Assembly (NCBI GenBank): GCA_001751005.1
Contig: MAXL01000250.1
Location: 1-12,797 of the forward strand
From: Desulfobacterales bacterium S5133MH16
Lineage (GTDB): Bacteria; Desulfobacterota; Desulfobacteria; Desulfobacterales; UBA11574
Length of the DNA: 12,797 nucleotides
Direction of reading: 5' to 3'
Each line of letters opens with the position of its first letter. Position 1 is the stretch's first letter. The notes beneath the pieces are model-generated. The model was not told the origin of the DNA and ran no database searches. It saw only the letters and a program-made list of their open reading frames with translations. The translations under genes were made by a program, and so were the position numbers. This document shows positions 1-6,827 of this stretch, piece by piece.

Positions 1-55
1 ATTCGGAAAATATGGTTTATGGGAATATCACGTTTGAGTATAGTACTGCGGGAAG

Positions 56-76
56 GGAGTAAGGAGTAAGGAGTAG
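56..76. repeat. Three tandem 7-bp units (GGAGTAA)
   Basis: Two exact GGAGTAA units are followed by one GGAGTAG unit, head to tail. The array lies in non-coding DNA just right of the window edge and begins the repeat-rich stretch that ends before the first gene. No function is evident. Short arrays like this can vary in copy number by slippage. Confidence 0.8.
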
Positions 77-90
77 GGAATTTAGGAATT

Positions 91-217
91 GAGATCCGCA
101 GATTACCCCAGTACGATCTCCCGGACCTACGGGGCAGGCAGATTTTCGCAGATATACACAGATAATATTATTATTTTGCAATTTAAGAATCTTGATGATC
201 CGTGTTCCTCTGTGTCC
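91..217. repeat. Putative dispersed intergenic repeat with GCAGAT units
   Basis: The stretch has a dyad GAGATC (91-96) / GATCTC (115-120) and a small hairpin CCCG/CGGG (120-133). Three 10-bp-phased units follow at 138, 148 and 158 (GCAGAT, GCAGAT, ACAGAT). A right part near 196-217 reads like the complementary type of motif (CCGTGTT..CTCTGTGTCC). From memory this resembles dispersed CGCAGAT/ATCTGTG repeats found between genes in many deltaproteobacterial genomes; I could not verify that. The remainder of 1-321 holds no convincing gene. Short open frames at the extreme left (stops at 35-37 and 60-62) could be the 3' end of a gene outside the window, but they are too short to decide. Confidence 0.45.
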
Positions 218-321
218 AAAAAAGGGAATTCCTATACAATCATGGTGTCAATTTAACCTATTGAAAAGAAAAAGTTTAACAAACATGGTTGTTTTGAACT
301 GGATAGTTAAAAGGGGGTTAT

Positions 322-951
322 GTGAAAAAGTGGCAATGTACGGTGTGTGGTTACATACATGAGGGGGATGAACCGCCTGAAGAATGTCCTGTGTGCGGAG
401 CTGATCGAAGCAAATTTATTGAGATAGTTTCTGAAGAATCGGTGGAAACGAAAACGGATCAGCCGGAACCTGAAGACAAAAAGATGGATTCAAAACCTGA
501 ACCACCTATTTTCCGCTCCAAACTAAGCTTTATTTTTGATCTGATGGTAAAGCATCATGTGCATCCGGTTTCAGTCCACATCCCAAACGGAGTACTTCCA
601 GCTTCTGTTATATTTATTGTTTTAGCCGCACTGTTCAATTTTAGCGGTTTAAGCCAGGCCGCTTTTTACAATCTTATATTTGTCGTTCTTACCCTGCCGT
701 TGGTCCTTTTTTCAGGGTATATCGAATGGCAGAAAAAATACATAGGCCAACTGACTCGGCTGTTTAAAACTAAGATCATTTGCGCTGCCGTGGTTTCATT
801 AACGGCGGTCATTTTGGTGGTATGGCTTTTCATTGATCCCCAGGCAGCAACTTCATCGAGCAATTTGTTGTTTCTTCTGATTAATTTGGTCATGCTTACT
901 GCGGCTGGCATTGCGGGGTTTATTGGGGGAAAATTTGTTTTTAAAGACTAA
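322..951 (+). CDS. Rubredoxin-like domain fused to DUF2231-like four-helix membrane protein
   Basis: The 209-residue protein begins with a small rubredoxin-type iron site: C6-x2-C9 and C22-x2-C25 in the compact CxxCG...PxxCPVCGA form typical of rubrerythrin tails. Such sites bind one Fe in tetrahedral Cys4 geometry and transfer single electrons. An acidic, proline-rich linker (about 35-65) follows. Then comes a membrane part with four predicted helices (about 88-108, 115-133, 150-172, 182-203) of the DUF2231 type, preceded by a His-rich HHVHPVSVH segment (H78, H79, H81, H86) and with SGYIEW after helix 2. There is no signal peptide, so the rubredoxin head probably faces the cytoplasm. The start is GTG at 322, behind AAAAGGGGG; an ATG at 320 is out of frame and stops at once. 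My inference is that electrons pass between soluble donors and the membrane; the His residues could bind haem or metal, but this is unproven. Confidence 0.8.
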   Translation: MKKWQCTVCGYIHEGDEPPEECPVCGADRSKFIEIVSEESVETKTDQPEPEDKKMDSKPEPPIFRSKLSFIFDLMVKHHVHPVSVHIPNGVLPASVIFIVLAALFNFSGLSQAAFYNLIFVVLTLPLVLFSGYIEWQKKYIGQLTRLFKTKIICAAVVSLTAVILVVWLFIDPQAATSSSNLLFLLINLVMLTAAGIAGFIGGKFVFKD

Positions 952-1111
952 ATAAAAAGAGAGAGAATAACGGATCAGCGGGAAGATATTCAGATAGAGC
1001 AGGTTCAGAGAGAAATTGCCGAACTATTTCAGGCAATCCATTATGTTTGACAAAATTTCCGGAGAATGCGAAAATATTATGAGGCAGGCTGAGGAAGAAA
1101 GCGGAACTTAA
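952..1111 (+). other. Possible remnant of a small gene (two protein-like frames)
   Basis: Directly after the TAA of the rubredoxin-membrane gene, the same frame stays open from 952 to 1050. It would encode an amphipathic, helix-like stretch containing IEQVQREIAELFQAI, but it has no ATG, GTG or TTG start. At 1043 a second frame opens with ATG and runs 22 codons to TAA at 1109-1111 (MFDKISGECENIMRQAEEE...), overlapping the first. No good ribosome binding site precedes it. The two parts could be one small helical protein broken by a frameshift, or chance. I recognise no family. The gap to the next gene (1112-1151) carries only that gene's ribosome binding site. Confidence 0.25.
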
Positions 1112-1151
1112 GCGATTACTATAGAATACGATTGATCGAAAGGAGGATTTA

Positions 1152-1769
1152 ATGGCAGTAATTACCATCAGCAAGGAATTTGGAACTGAGAGCGAAAAGG
1201 TGGCGTCTCAGGCGGCACAAAAACTCGGCTACGAGCATATCGGCGAACAATTAATTGCCGAAATTGCCAAAGAACTTCATGTGTCTGAAAGCGAAGCAGA
1301 AATGTTTCGCAAAACTTCTCAGTCTCGAATCCTTCGTTTTGTTGATCGTTACACCTGTTCTCTCGTCCAAAAAGTAGTTGACCGTGAGCATGGTTGTCTG
1401 GACGACAAGAATTATTATGAAACAACAAAAAAACTGGTTTTAAATGTGTATGAAGCCGGTAATGCTATTATTCTTGGATGGGGCGGCCAGTGTATTCTAC
1501 GGGGCAAACCCAATACCCTCCATGTTCATCTGGTAAAGGATGAGGAAACAAAAATCAGCGAACTCATGAAAAACAGAAACCTGGAGCATAAAGCTGCAAA
1601 GGCATTAATTGAAAGAGAAGAAAGCGATTTAAGGGCTTACATCGATCATTACTTCAATGAAGACTGGAACTCAGCACACCTTTATGATCTGATTATCGAT
1701 ATGGGAAAAACCTCGGTTGAAAAAGCCGTTGATTTAATCTGTGACAACCTAAAACATAAGGCTCAATAA
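1152..1769 (+). CDS. Cytidylate kinase-like family protein
   Basis: The 205-residue protein has the fold signature of the cytidylate-kinase-like family (Cytidylate_kin2 type), small P-loop phosphotransferase-like proteins distinct from housekeeping CMP kinase. The N-terminal ITISKEFG (4-11) matches the family's ITISREFG. The central GWGGQCIL (109-116) corresponds to the usual GRGGxxIL, and NTLHVHLV (121-128) with the C-terminal YDLIIDM (178-184) also fit. Two positions are unusual: the family loop GSGG after REFG is replaced by TESE, and the GR of the middle motif is GW, so ATP binding may be weakened or changed. The ATG has a strong AAAGGAGGA site 5 nt upstream. It precedes nhaA by 144 nt, and no clear promoter was seen. 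The substrate is unknown; the family assignment is fairly sure, catalytic activity is not. Confidence 0.82.
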   Translation: MAVITISKEFGTESEKVASQAAQKLGYEHIGEQLIAEIAKELHVSESEAEMFRKTSQSRILRFVDRYTCSLVQKVVDREHGCLDDKNYYETTKKLVLNVYEAGNAIILGWGGQCILRGKPNTLHVHLVKDEETKISELMKNRNLEHKAAKALIEREESDLRAYIDHYFNEDWNSAHLYDLIIDMGKTSVEKAVDLICDNLKHKAQ

Positions 1770-1863
1770 AATCATGCCGACAGGTCCAACCGTTATAAAA
1801 AGAGTAAAGCCCCCATAACACTTGATGATTACCAAATGCACAACACCTCGTCTCCAACACGAT

Positions 1864-1894
1864 GCTGGACAGACCCACATGAGGTCTGTTCAGC
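1864..1894 (+). promoter_or_regulatory. Strong 12-bp leader hairpin upstream of nhaA
   Basis: GCTGGACAGACC (1864-1875) pairs with GGTCTGTTCAGC (1883-1894), fully paired in RNA with one G-U, around the 7-nt loop CACATGA. It ends 19 nt before the nhaA ATG and has no T-run after it, so it is not a normal intrinsic terminator. Flanking TCCAA (1853-1857) can pair with TTGGG (1897-1901), enclosing the hairpin and covering the only GGGA-like ribosome binding site. The context fits a cis-regulatory leader for an ion antiporter. Li+/Na+ riboswitch classes precede nhaA in other bacteria, but I cannot match their consensus by eye. Confidence 0.5.
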
Positions 1895-1913
1895 CCTTGG
1901 GAAATAAGAAATT

Positions 1914-3290
1914 ATGCCGTTGAACTCCAGCACGTATGTGGTATTAACCCGGCAACTGATTGCCAATCAAATTTTAAGACCCACCCAAAGATTTTTCAGA
2001 AAACAGGTTGCAAGCAGCGTGTTACTTCTTGCAGCTACGGTTATTGCCCTGGTTTGGGCCAATTCCAATATTTCCGAAACTTATCACAGCTTCTGGCACA
2101 CCAAATTTTCTTTGGACTTCGGTGAGTTTCATATCAGCAAATCATTGGTCCACTGGATAAATGACGGTCTAATGGCTCTATTCTTTTTTACTGTGGGCCT
2201 GGAAATCAAGCGCGAGCTTCTGGTGGGAGAACTGGCATCACCTAAAAAGGCCTTGTTGCCGGTGATCGCCGCTCTGGGGGGGATGTTGGTTCCAGGCCTT
2301 ATCTATATTGCCTTTAACCTGGGTTCTTCAACCATACACGGATGGGGTATCCCCATGGCCACAGACATTGCCTTTGCTTTAGGCGCCGTCGCTATATTCG
2401 GTCATAAACTACCTGTAAACCTGCGTATCTTTCTTGCTGCTTTTGCCATTGCAGATGACCTGGGTGCGGTATTGGTTATCGCCATATTCTATACCAAGGA
2501 AATTGTTTGGTTTTATGTCTTTGTCTGCGTTATGCTTACCCTTTGCCTTGCCATAGCGAATCTTCTTTGGATCAGATGGACACTGGTCTATGCCGCTTTG
2601 GGACTCGCCATATGGTTTTTTGTGCTGGGCTCAGGAATTCATCCGACAGTGGCAGGGGTTATTGTTTCTCTGTTCATTCCGGCCCGTGGCAGGTATGATA
2701 CCGATCGTTTTTTGCAGAATGTAGATCAAATAATGGCAAAATTCAAGTGCGAGGACCAGAGCTGCGGGTACTCGATCCTTCTTAATCAAGAACATATGCA
2801 CGCCGTGCATAGCCTGGAACTGGCTTGCCATGACGTGGAAACACCGTTGCAGCGACTGATGCACGCCTTGCATCCATGGGTAGCGTTTACGATTTTACCT
2901 TTTTTTGCCCTGAGCAACGCGGGCCTGAATTTTCATGGCGTAAATTTTTCAGAAGTAGCAGCGCATACGGTAAGCTTGGGCATTTTTTTCGGTCTGGTAT
3001 TTGGAAAGCCATTGGGAGTGGTGCTTTTTTCTTATATAGCGGTAAAAACCGGAGCCGCATCCTTGCCCAAAGATGTCAGATGGTCACACATTCTTGGAAG
3101 TGCGATGCTCGGAGGAATCGGTTTTACCATGTCCCTGTTTATTGCCGACCTTTCATTCTCATCAATTCACATGCTCAGCTATGCAAAGATGGCCATTCTT
3201 TCGGCATCCGTACTATCAGCCATAATTGGGATCTTTTTCCTCGGCATTATCAGCACCATAGCTCCGGTTAATAAGGCGCCTGTTAATTGA
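1914..3290 (+). CDS. nhaA: Na+/H+ antiporter NhaA, long form
   Basis: This inner-membrane electrogenic antiporter exports Na+ (or Li+) in exchange for protons and controls internal pH and sodium. Family hallmarks are clear: NDGLMALFFFTVGLEIKREL (83-102), ATDIAFALGAVAIFG (149-163), and the ion-binding pair D181-D182 in AIADDLGAV (E. coli D163/D164). D151 matches E. coli D133, and K365 in FGKPLG matches K300. At 458 residues it exceeds the roughly 390 of the E. coli protein. The extra length lies in a longer N-terminus and a polar loop (about 265-315, with Cys280, Cys285 and Cys305) of the kind seen in long-form NhaA proteins. About 11-12 hydrophobic helices are visible. The ATG at 1914 has only weak upstream GGGA/AAGAA, consistent with regulated or structured initiation. 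The C-terminus ends normally. Confidence 0.96.
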   Translation: MPLNSSTYVVLTRQLIANQILRPTQRFFRKQVASSVLLLAATVIALVWANSNISETYHSFWHTKFSLDFGEFHISKSLVHWINDGLMALFFFTVGLEIKRELLVGELASPKKALLPVIAALGGMLVPGLIYIAFNLGSSTIHGWGIPMATDIAFALGAVAIFGHKLPVNLRIFLAAFAIADDLGAVLVIAIFYTKEIVWFYVFVCVMLTLCLAIANLLWIRWTLVYAALGLAIWFFVLGSGIHPTVAGVIVSLFIPARGRYDTDRFLQNVDQIMAKFKCEDQSCGYSILLNQEHMHAVHSLELACHDVETPLQRLMHALHPWVAFTILPFFALSNAGLNFHGVNFSEVAAHTVSLGIFFGLVFGKPLGVVLFSYIAVKTGAASLPKDVRWSHILGSAMLGGIGFTMSLFIADLSFSSIHMLSYAKMAILSASVLSAIIGIFFLGIISTIAPVNKAPVN

Positions 3291-3347
3291 TAACTAATAA
3301 CCGAAAACGTCCTAACGAGATTTGACCCGAATAGGGGTATATTTTGA

Positions 3348-3375
3348 TTGACATACCACATTGTAGTGCTATGTT
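3348..3375 (+). promoter_or_regulatory. Promoter with internal operator dyad for the 2-oxoacid oxidoreductase operon
   Basis: A perfect -35 TTGACA (3348-3353) is followed, after 16 bp, by -10 TATGTT (3370-3375) with an extended -10 TG at 3367-3368. An inverted repeat, ACATACCAC (3351-3359) and GTGCTATGT (3366-3374), matching 8 of 9 positions, fills exactly the space between the hexamers and overlaps both. A repressor bound there would block RNA polymerase. Transcription would begin near 3382, about 70 nt before the alpha-subunit ATG. Confidence 0.55.
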
Positions 3376-3450
3376 CGAATCAGAAGCAAGGATTCTATAA
3401 TCTCACGATAAACAAGTATATTCTTATAATTACTATCCAGGAGATTTGTC

Positions 3451-5103
3451 ATGAAAGAAATATCGATTCTCATTGGTGGAAAAGCGGGTGATGGTATCCG
3501 GCAAGCCGGTCACACACTTGCCAGACTTTTAAATAGAATAGGCTATCGTATTTTTTTCTACGATGATTATCCCTCGCTTATTCGTGGCGGGCACAATTTT
3601 TCCATTATAAGGGCCTCAAAAAAGAAAATCCAAGCTCACAAGGAAAAGGTTGATCTCATCGTGGCCTTAAACCAGGATGCGGTAGACAAACACAGGCATC
3701 GCCTCAACTCCGGTGGAATAATTCTCTACGATTCTGAAAAAGTGGATTCCCAAGGAGTAGGGGTTGACTTTGTGGGCATCGTCAAGGAGTTGGAAGGGGT
3801 GCCCATTATGAGAAACACGGCCGCCATCGGGGCACTGGCCGGAATTTTGGATATTGAATGGTCTGTACTGGAAGGCGTCATTAAAGATACTATAGAAAAG
3901 GAAGTCGATTTAAATATTAAGATTGCTCAGTCGGCTTATAATAGTATAGAAAAAGTCTGGTTATCCGTTCCCAAGCTGAATCAAAAAATGCTTCCATTGA
4001 TATCAGGAAACGAGGCCATCGCCCTTGGGGCGGTGCAGGCAGGGCTCAATATGTATATCGCATACCCTATGACCCCTGCATCGGCCATTCTTCACTACCT
4101 GGCAGAACATGAAGATGACCTGGGTGTGGTAACAATACATCCTGAAAGCGAGATTGGTGTTGCCCTTATGGCTCTGGGCGCCGCATACGCCGGCGCCAAG
4201 GCCATGGTTGGCACTTCGGGCGGTGGATTTGCACTGATGACCGAGGCTTTGAGTTTATCCGGTCAGGGTGAGTTCCCGATTGTATTTGTAATGGTCCAAA
4301 GACCCGGGCCGAGTACTGGAGTGCCCACTTACACAATGCAGAGCGACCTCTCTTTTGCTATCAATTCCGGTCATGGGGAGTTTTTGAAGGTGGTGCTGGC
4401 TCCCGGAAATGTTGAGGAGGCCTTTTATCTGACCGGTCTGGCTATGAACCTTGCCTGGAAGTTTCAAATTCCTTGCTTTGTTCTTTCTGACAAACACTTA
4501 AGCGAGAGCATATTCAGCTTTGACGCGGATCCGGATAAGGTCAAACCTGAAGATCCACTTCTTTGGGATGGTCAAGGGGAATATAAACGATATCTGGATA
4601 CTCAAAACGGCATTTCCCCGCTGGCCTTTCCCGGAAATTCTGAGGCAATTGTTAAAGTAACATCTTATGAGCATGATGAATATGGTATAACCACTGAAGA
4701 ATCCGAGCAAATCGTCAGGATGCAGCAAAAACGTTTGCGCAAAAAAAAGACGATAGAAGATGAACTTTCCAAGCATGAACAGGTAAAGGTTTATGGTAAT
4801 CTTGAATCAAAGACCGTTCTACTTTGCTGGGGCTCCACCAAAGGGGCCTGTATAGAAGTGGCTGAAGAATTAGGGCTTAAAGTTGTTCAACCTCTGGTAC
4901 TTGAGCCGCTACCCATAAATTCTTTAAAAAAAGTTTTATCCGATGCGGATAAGATCATTGATGTTGAGGTTAATGCTACCGGCCAACTGGCAAAACTCCT
5001 TTCAGCTCATGGTATCTGTATTGACGATATGATTTTGCGTTTCGACGGTCGTCCTTTTACAGTGGATTTTCTGTTAGAAAAGGTAAAGGAGGTGCTCTCG
5101 TGA
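3451..5103 (+). CDS. 2-oxoacid:acceptor oxidoreductase, fused gamma-alpha subunit
   Basis: This is the large subunit of a thiamine-diphosphate, iron-sulfur enzyme that reversibly converts a 2-oxoacid plus CoA to acyl-CoA and CO2, reducing ferredoxin (KorA/OorA type, the OAFO alpha family). Residues 1-about 175 are the gamma domain (IGGKAGDGI at 8-16, PSLIRGGHNFS at 41-51). Residues 185-360 form the pyrimidine-binding alpha domain, with the YPMTP motif (205-209), PESEIGVALMALGAAYAGAK and TSGGGFALM. A charged linker (about 405-450) leads to a transketolase-C-like domain (about 450-550). The 550-residue length fits fused subunits. The ATG follows CAGGAGA by 6 nt. The stop overlaps the beta start by four bases. 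Substrate choice (2-oxoglutarate, pyruvate or a branched acid) cannot be read from the sequence; KorA-like is the safest label. Confidence 0.93.
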   Translation: MKEISILIGGKAGDGIRQAGHTLARLLNRIGYRIFFYDDYPSLIRGGHNFSIIRASKKKIQAHKEKVDLIVALNQDAVDKHRHRLNSGGIILYDSEKVDSQGVGVDFVGIVKELEGVPIMRNTAAIGALAGILDIEWSVLEGVIKDTIEKEVDLNIKIAQSAYNSIEKVWLSVPKLNQKMLPLISGNEAIALGAVQAGLNMYIAYPMTPASAILHYLAEHEDDLGVVTIHPESEIGVALMALGAAYAGAKAMVGTSGGGFALMTEALSLSGQGEFPIVFVMVQRPGPSTGVPTYTMQSDLSFAINSGHGEFLKVVLAPGNVEEAFYLTGLAMNLAWKFQIPCFVLSDKHLSESIFSFDADPDKVKPEDPLLWDGQGEYKRYLDTQNGISPLAFPGNSEAIVKVTSYEHDEYGITTEESEQIVRMQQKRLRKKKTIEDELSKHEQVKVYGNLESKTVLLCWGSTKGACIEVAEELGLKVVQPLVLEPLPINSLKKVLSDADKIIDVEVNATGQLAKLLSAHGICIDDMILRFDGRPFTVDFLLEKVKEVLS

Positions 5104-5960
5104 CAACAGTAAAAGAATTAGGAACCTATGCCCAAAATACATGGTGTCCTGGTTGTGGTAATTTCGGCATTTTAAATTCTATGAAAAAGGTCTTATCTGA
5201 TCTTCAAGATCAAGGTCTTGACCTTAACAAGCTGGTTCTGGCATCCGGGATAGGATGCCATGCCAAGATAGTAGACTATCTTAAAGTGAATAGCTTTTAC
5301 TCCATTCATGGGCGAGTCCCTCCTCCAATTACCGGGATTAAGCTGGCCAATCCGGATTTGGTGGTGATTGGTCATGCCGGTGATGGAGATGCTTATGGTG
5401 AGGGTATCGAACATCTTATTTTTAGCGCCAAGAGAAATATTAATGTGACTTTTATCGTCCATAACAACAGAGTGTATGGACTTACAACCGGTCAGTTTAC
5501 CCCTACCAGCCCCGCCGGCTTTATCGGGCGATCAACTCCCAGGGGAAGTCCTGAAGAACCCTTGAATCCCATCGAGTTGATGCTTTCTGCCGGAGCCGGC
5601 TTTGTGGCCAGGGGCTTTGCGGGTAAACCAAAGCATCTCCAACTCTTGATTAAATCCGGTATCGAACACCAAGGCTTTGCCTTTATTGATGTTCTGCAAC
5701 CCTGTTTTACCTTTTATAATACATATGATTTTTACAACCAAAAGGTCTACGAACTCACAGATGGGGAGTATGATTCTTCCGATAGAGAAGCCGCTTTTGC
5801 CAGGGCCGGAGAATGGGCCTACGGAGAAGGTGAGCGCATTCCCATCGGCATCTTTTATAAGGTAAGGAGACCGACTTACGACGAAAAGCTTTTAAAAGGG
5901 AGAATTCCTGTTAAATTAAAGCCGGGGAATATAAGATCGATTCTTGAGAAACACATTTAG
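5100..5960 (+). CDS. 2-oxoacid:acceptor oxidoreductase, beta subunit
   Basis: The beta subunit binds thiamine diphosphate and one [4Fe-4S] cluster. Cluster ligands are visible as WCPGCG (C16, C19), GIGC (C53) and LQPC (C202). The cofactor motif runs from GDGD (94-97) to HNNRVYGLTTGQ (121-132), the family's Mg-diphosphate site. The 286-residue length is normal. Translation starts at GTG 5100 within the alpha stop (GTGA overlap), and the ribosome site AAAGGAGG lies inside the alpha 3' end (5084-5091), so the two subunits are coupled and probably made in equal amounts. No separate ferredoxin-like delta or gamma gene is adjacent, so the enzyme resembles the two-subunit form that reduces a free ferredoxin. 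The operon ends here, tail to tail with the leftward small Cys-rich gene. Confidence 0.95.
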   Translation: MTTVKELGTYAQNTWCPGCGNFGILNSMKKVLSDLQDQGLDLNKLVLASGIGCHAKIVDYLKVNSFYSIHGRVPPPITGIKLANPDLVVIGHAGDGDAYGEGIEHLIFSAKRNINVTFIVHNNRVYGLTTGQFTPTSPAGFIGRSTPRGSPEEPLNPIELMLSAGAGFVARGFAGKPKHLQLLIKSGIEHQGFAFIDVLQPCFTFYNTYDFYNQKVYELTDGEYDSSDREAAFARAGEWAYGEGERIPIGIFYKVRRPTYDEKLLKGRIPVKLKPGNIRSILEKHI

Positions 5961-5987
5961 ACTTAAGTTGAGCGATTTTTTTCTCAA
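5944..5987. terminator. Weak dyad at the convergent end of the oxidoreductase operon
   Basis: TTGAGAAA (5944-5951) pairs with TTTCTCAA (5980-5987), an 8-bp perfect stem with a 28-nt loop that contains a run of seven T (5976-5982). An alternative shorter hairpin, CTTGAG/CTTAAG (5943-5967), precedes the same T-run by 8 nt. Position after the beta stop suggests transcription termination, but neither form is a classic GC-rich intrinsic terminator. Confidence 0.3.
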
Positions 5988-6075
5988 TCTGCACCGATTT
6001 CTTGCGCATCAAGAAGCCGCAAAACTCCTCGGCATATCCACGGGTATGTCTGTGGTTTTTGCGAACCTTTATGCA
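5968..6075 (-). other. Open, protein-like frame continuing past the stop of the small Cys-rich gene
   Basis: Downstream of the TGA at 6076-6078 on the minus strand, the same frame stays open for 54 codons (to a TAA at 5911-5913). The part before 5968 reads like protein: basic at first (KVRKNHRH), then TRGYAEEFCGFLMRKK and a charged helix ending KKIAQLK. It has no good start codon or ribosome site of its own except an internal ATG. It may be the original C-terminal part of the small gene, now cut off by the stop, or the remnant of another small gene. I recognise no family. Confidence 0.3.
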
Positions 6076-6092
6076 TCATATGATATATAAAG
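6067..6092. repeat. 26-bp near-perfect palindrome over the small gene's stop codon
   Basis: CTTTAT (6067-6072) and ATAAAG (6087-6092) flank the perfect palindrome ATCATATGAT (6075-6084). Overall 11 of 13 arm positions match, and the two mismatches are adjacent. The stop codon and last residues of the small Cys-rich protein lie inside it. It is AT-rich and has no T-run, so it could be a protein-binding site, a weak hairpin terminator or a small insertion. Confidence 0.55.
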
Positions 6093-6285
6093 ACATAGAA
6101 GTTCTCCTAAGGGAATGCGGTATGGCATATTTGATGTCTTCCGTATAATCGAGCTTGCTTGAAACACAGCCTTGTTCCTCTGTCACCTGAAAGTTCTGTA
6201 TTTCTTTAAGCAGCTGACAATCTTTTGTACAATCTTTTTTCGGTAGATCTTTCTTGGGACAATTTTTACAGGGCGAAGATATCAT
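6076..6285 (-). CDS. Small Cys-rich protein of unknown function (69 aa)
   Basis: The N-terminus carries a clear metal-site pattern, C6-x2-C9-x9-C19-x3-C23 (CKNCPKKDLPKKDC then TKDC), with a fifth Cys at 40. This would suit zinc or an iron-sulfur centre. A short amphipathic segment, LLKEIQNFQ, follows, and then a tail with no recognised motif. The strong ribosome site AAAGGAGG (6290-6297) lies 4 nt from the ATG. The gene begins 18 nt after the stop of the CheY-like gene, so both are probably one transcript, and the protein may modify or report on that signalling branch. The last codons and the TGA lie in a palindrome, and the frame continues open beyond it, so the C-terminus may be truncated. 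No named family is recognised. Confidence 0.65.
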   Translation of the reverse strand: MISSPCKNCPKKDLPKKDCTKDCQLLKEIQNFQVTEEQGCVSSKLDYTEDIKYAIPHSLRRTSMSLYII

Positions 6286-6303
6286 AATTCCTCCTTTAAC
6301 CCG

Positions 6304-6666
6304 TTATCTTATGAGTATATTATTTATTTCTTCCAAAAGCTCATCCATATTAAAAGGCTTTTCGATAAATCCGTTACATTGATGATGCATGGCCTTAATC
6401 ACAAGACCTTTATCACCATATGCCGTCATTATTATTACCGGTATGGTTTTATTGTTTTCACGAATCTTTTGCAGAAGTTCTATTCCGTTCATTTCCGGCA
6501 TGGCGTAATCTGTTAAAACAATATCAATTTTATTGTTCTTGACGAGATGGTCCAGAGCTTCTTTGCCGCTAATTGCTTCAACAACCTGGTATCCCTTGGT
6601 TCTCAATCCCCTCCTCAGTGTTTTAAGCTGCACTCTTTTGTCATCAACAACAAGGATGGTTTTCAT
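6304..6666 (-). CDS. Single-domain response regulator (CheY-like receiver)
   Basis: The 120-residue protein is a complete receiver domain with no output domain. It has the acidic pocket D8-D9 (LVVDD), phospho-acceptor D53 (VLTDYAMP), T81 (MTAYG) and K103 (FIEKPF). Such proteins carry phosphate between kinases and effectors, or control a partner by binding. I chose the ATG at 6666 because it begins the domain canonically (MKTILVVDD) and has AAGGA about 10 nt upstream. An upstream in-frame TTG at 6702 would add 12 atypical residues without a good ribosome site. The 380 bp upstream are non-coding, so it probably has its own promoter. It is co-oriented with the NtrC-type regulator and kinase upstream and could share that kinase. 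It is followed closely by the small Cys-rich gene. Confidence 0.92.
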   Translation of the reverse strand: MKTILVVDDKRVQLKTLRRGLRTKGYQVVEAISGKEALDHLVKNNKIDIVLTDYAMPEMNGIELLQKIRENNKTIPVIIMTAYGDKGLVIKAMHHQCNGFIEKPFNMDELLEEINNILIR

Positions 6667-6827
6667 TACTTGTTTGTCCTTACAAAATTGAACATTTTTC
6701 AAAGGTCTCTGAGACGAAACGTTATTTTGACAATTACTATAGTTATTGTATAGAAACTGCTTTTCTTAACGCATAAAGCATGCCAACAGGCAAGAATGAC
6801 CGGCTAAAAATAATAAACAGAGAATAA

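Noticed and set aside
2876..3271. 131-codon open frame inside nhaA
   Set aside because: It is a frame shadow of the conserved C-terminal half of NhaA and has no ribosome site.
3265..3303. Terminator after nhaA (CGGTTA/TAACCG)
   Set aside because: The stem is short, the loop long, and A residues rather than T follow it.
6667..6702. TTG start adding 12 residues to the CheY-like protein
   Set aside because: The ATG at 6666 gives a canonical receiver start and has AAGGA upstream; the extra residues fit no receiver.
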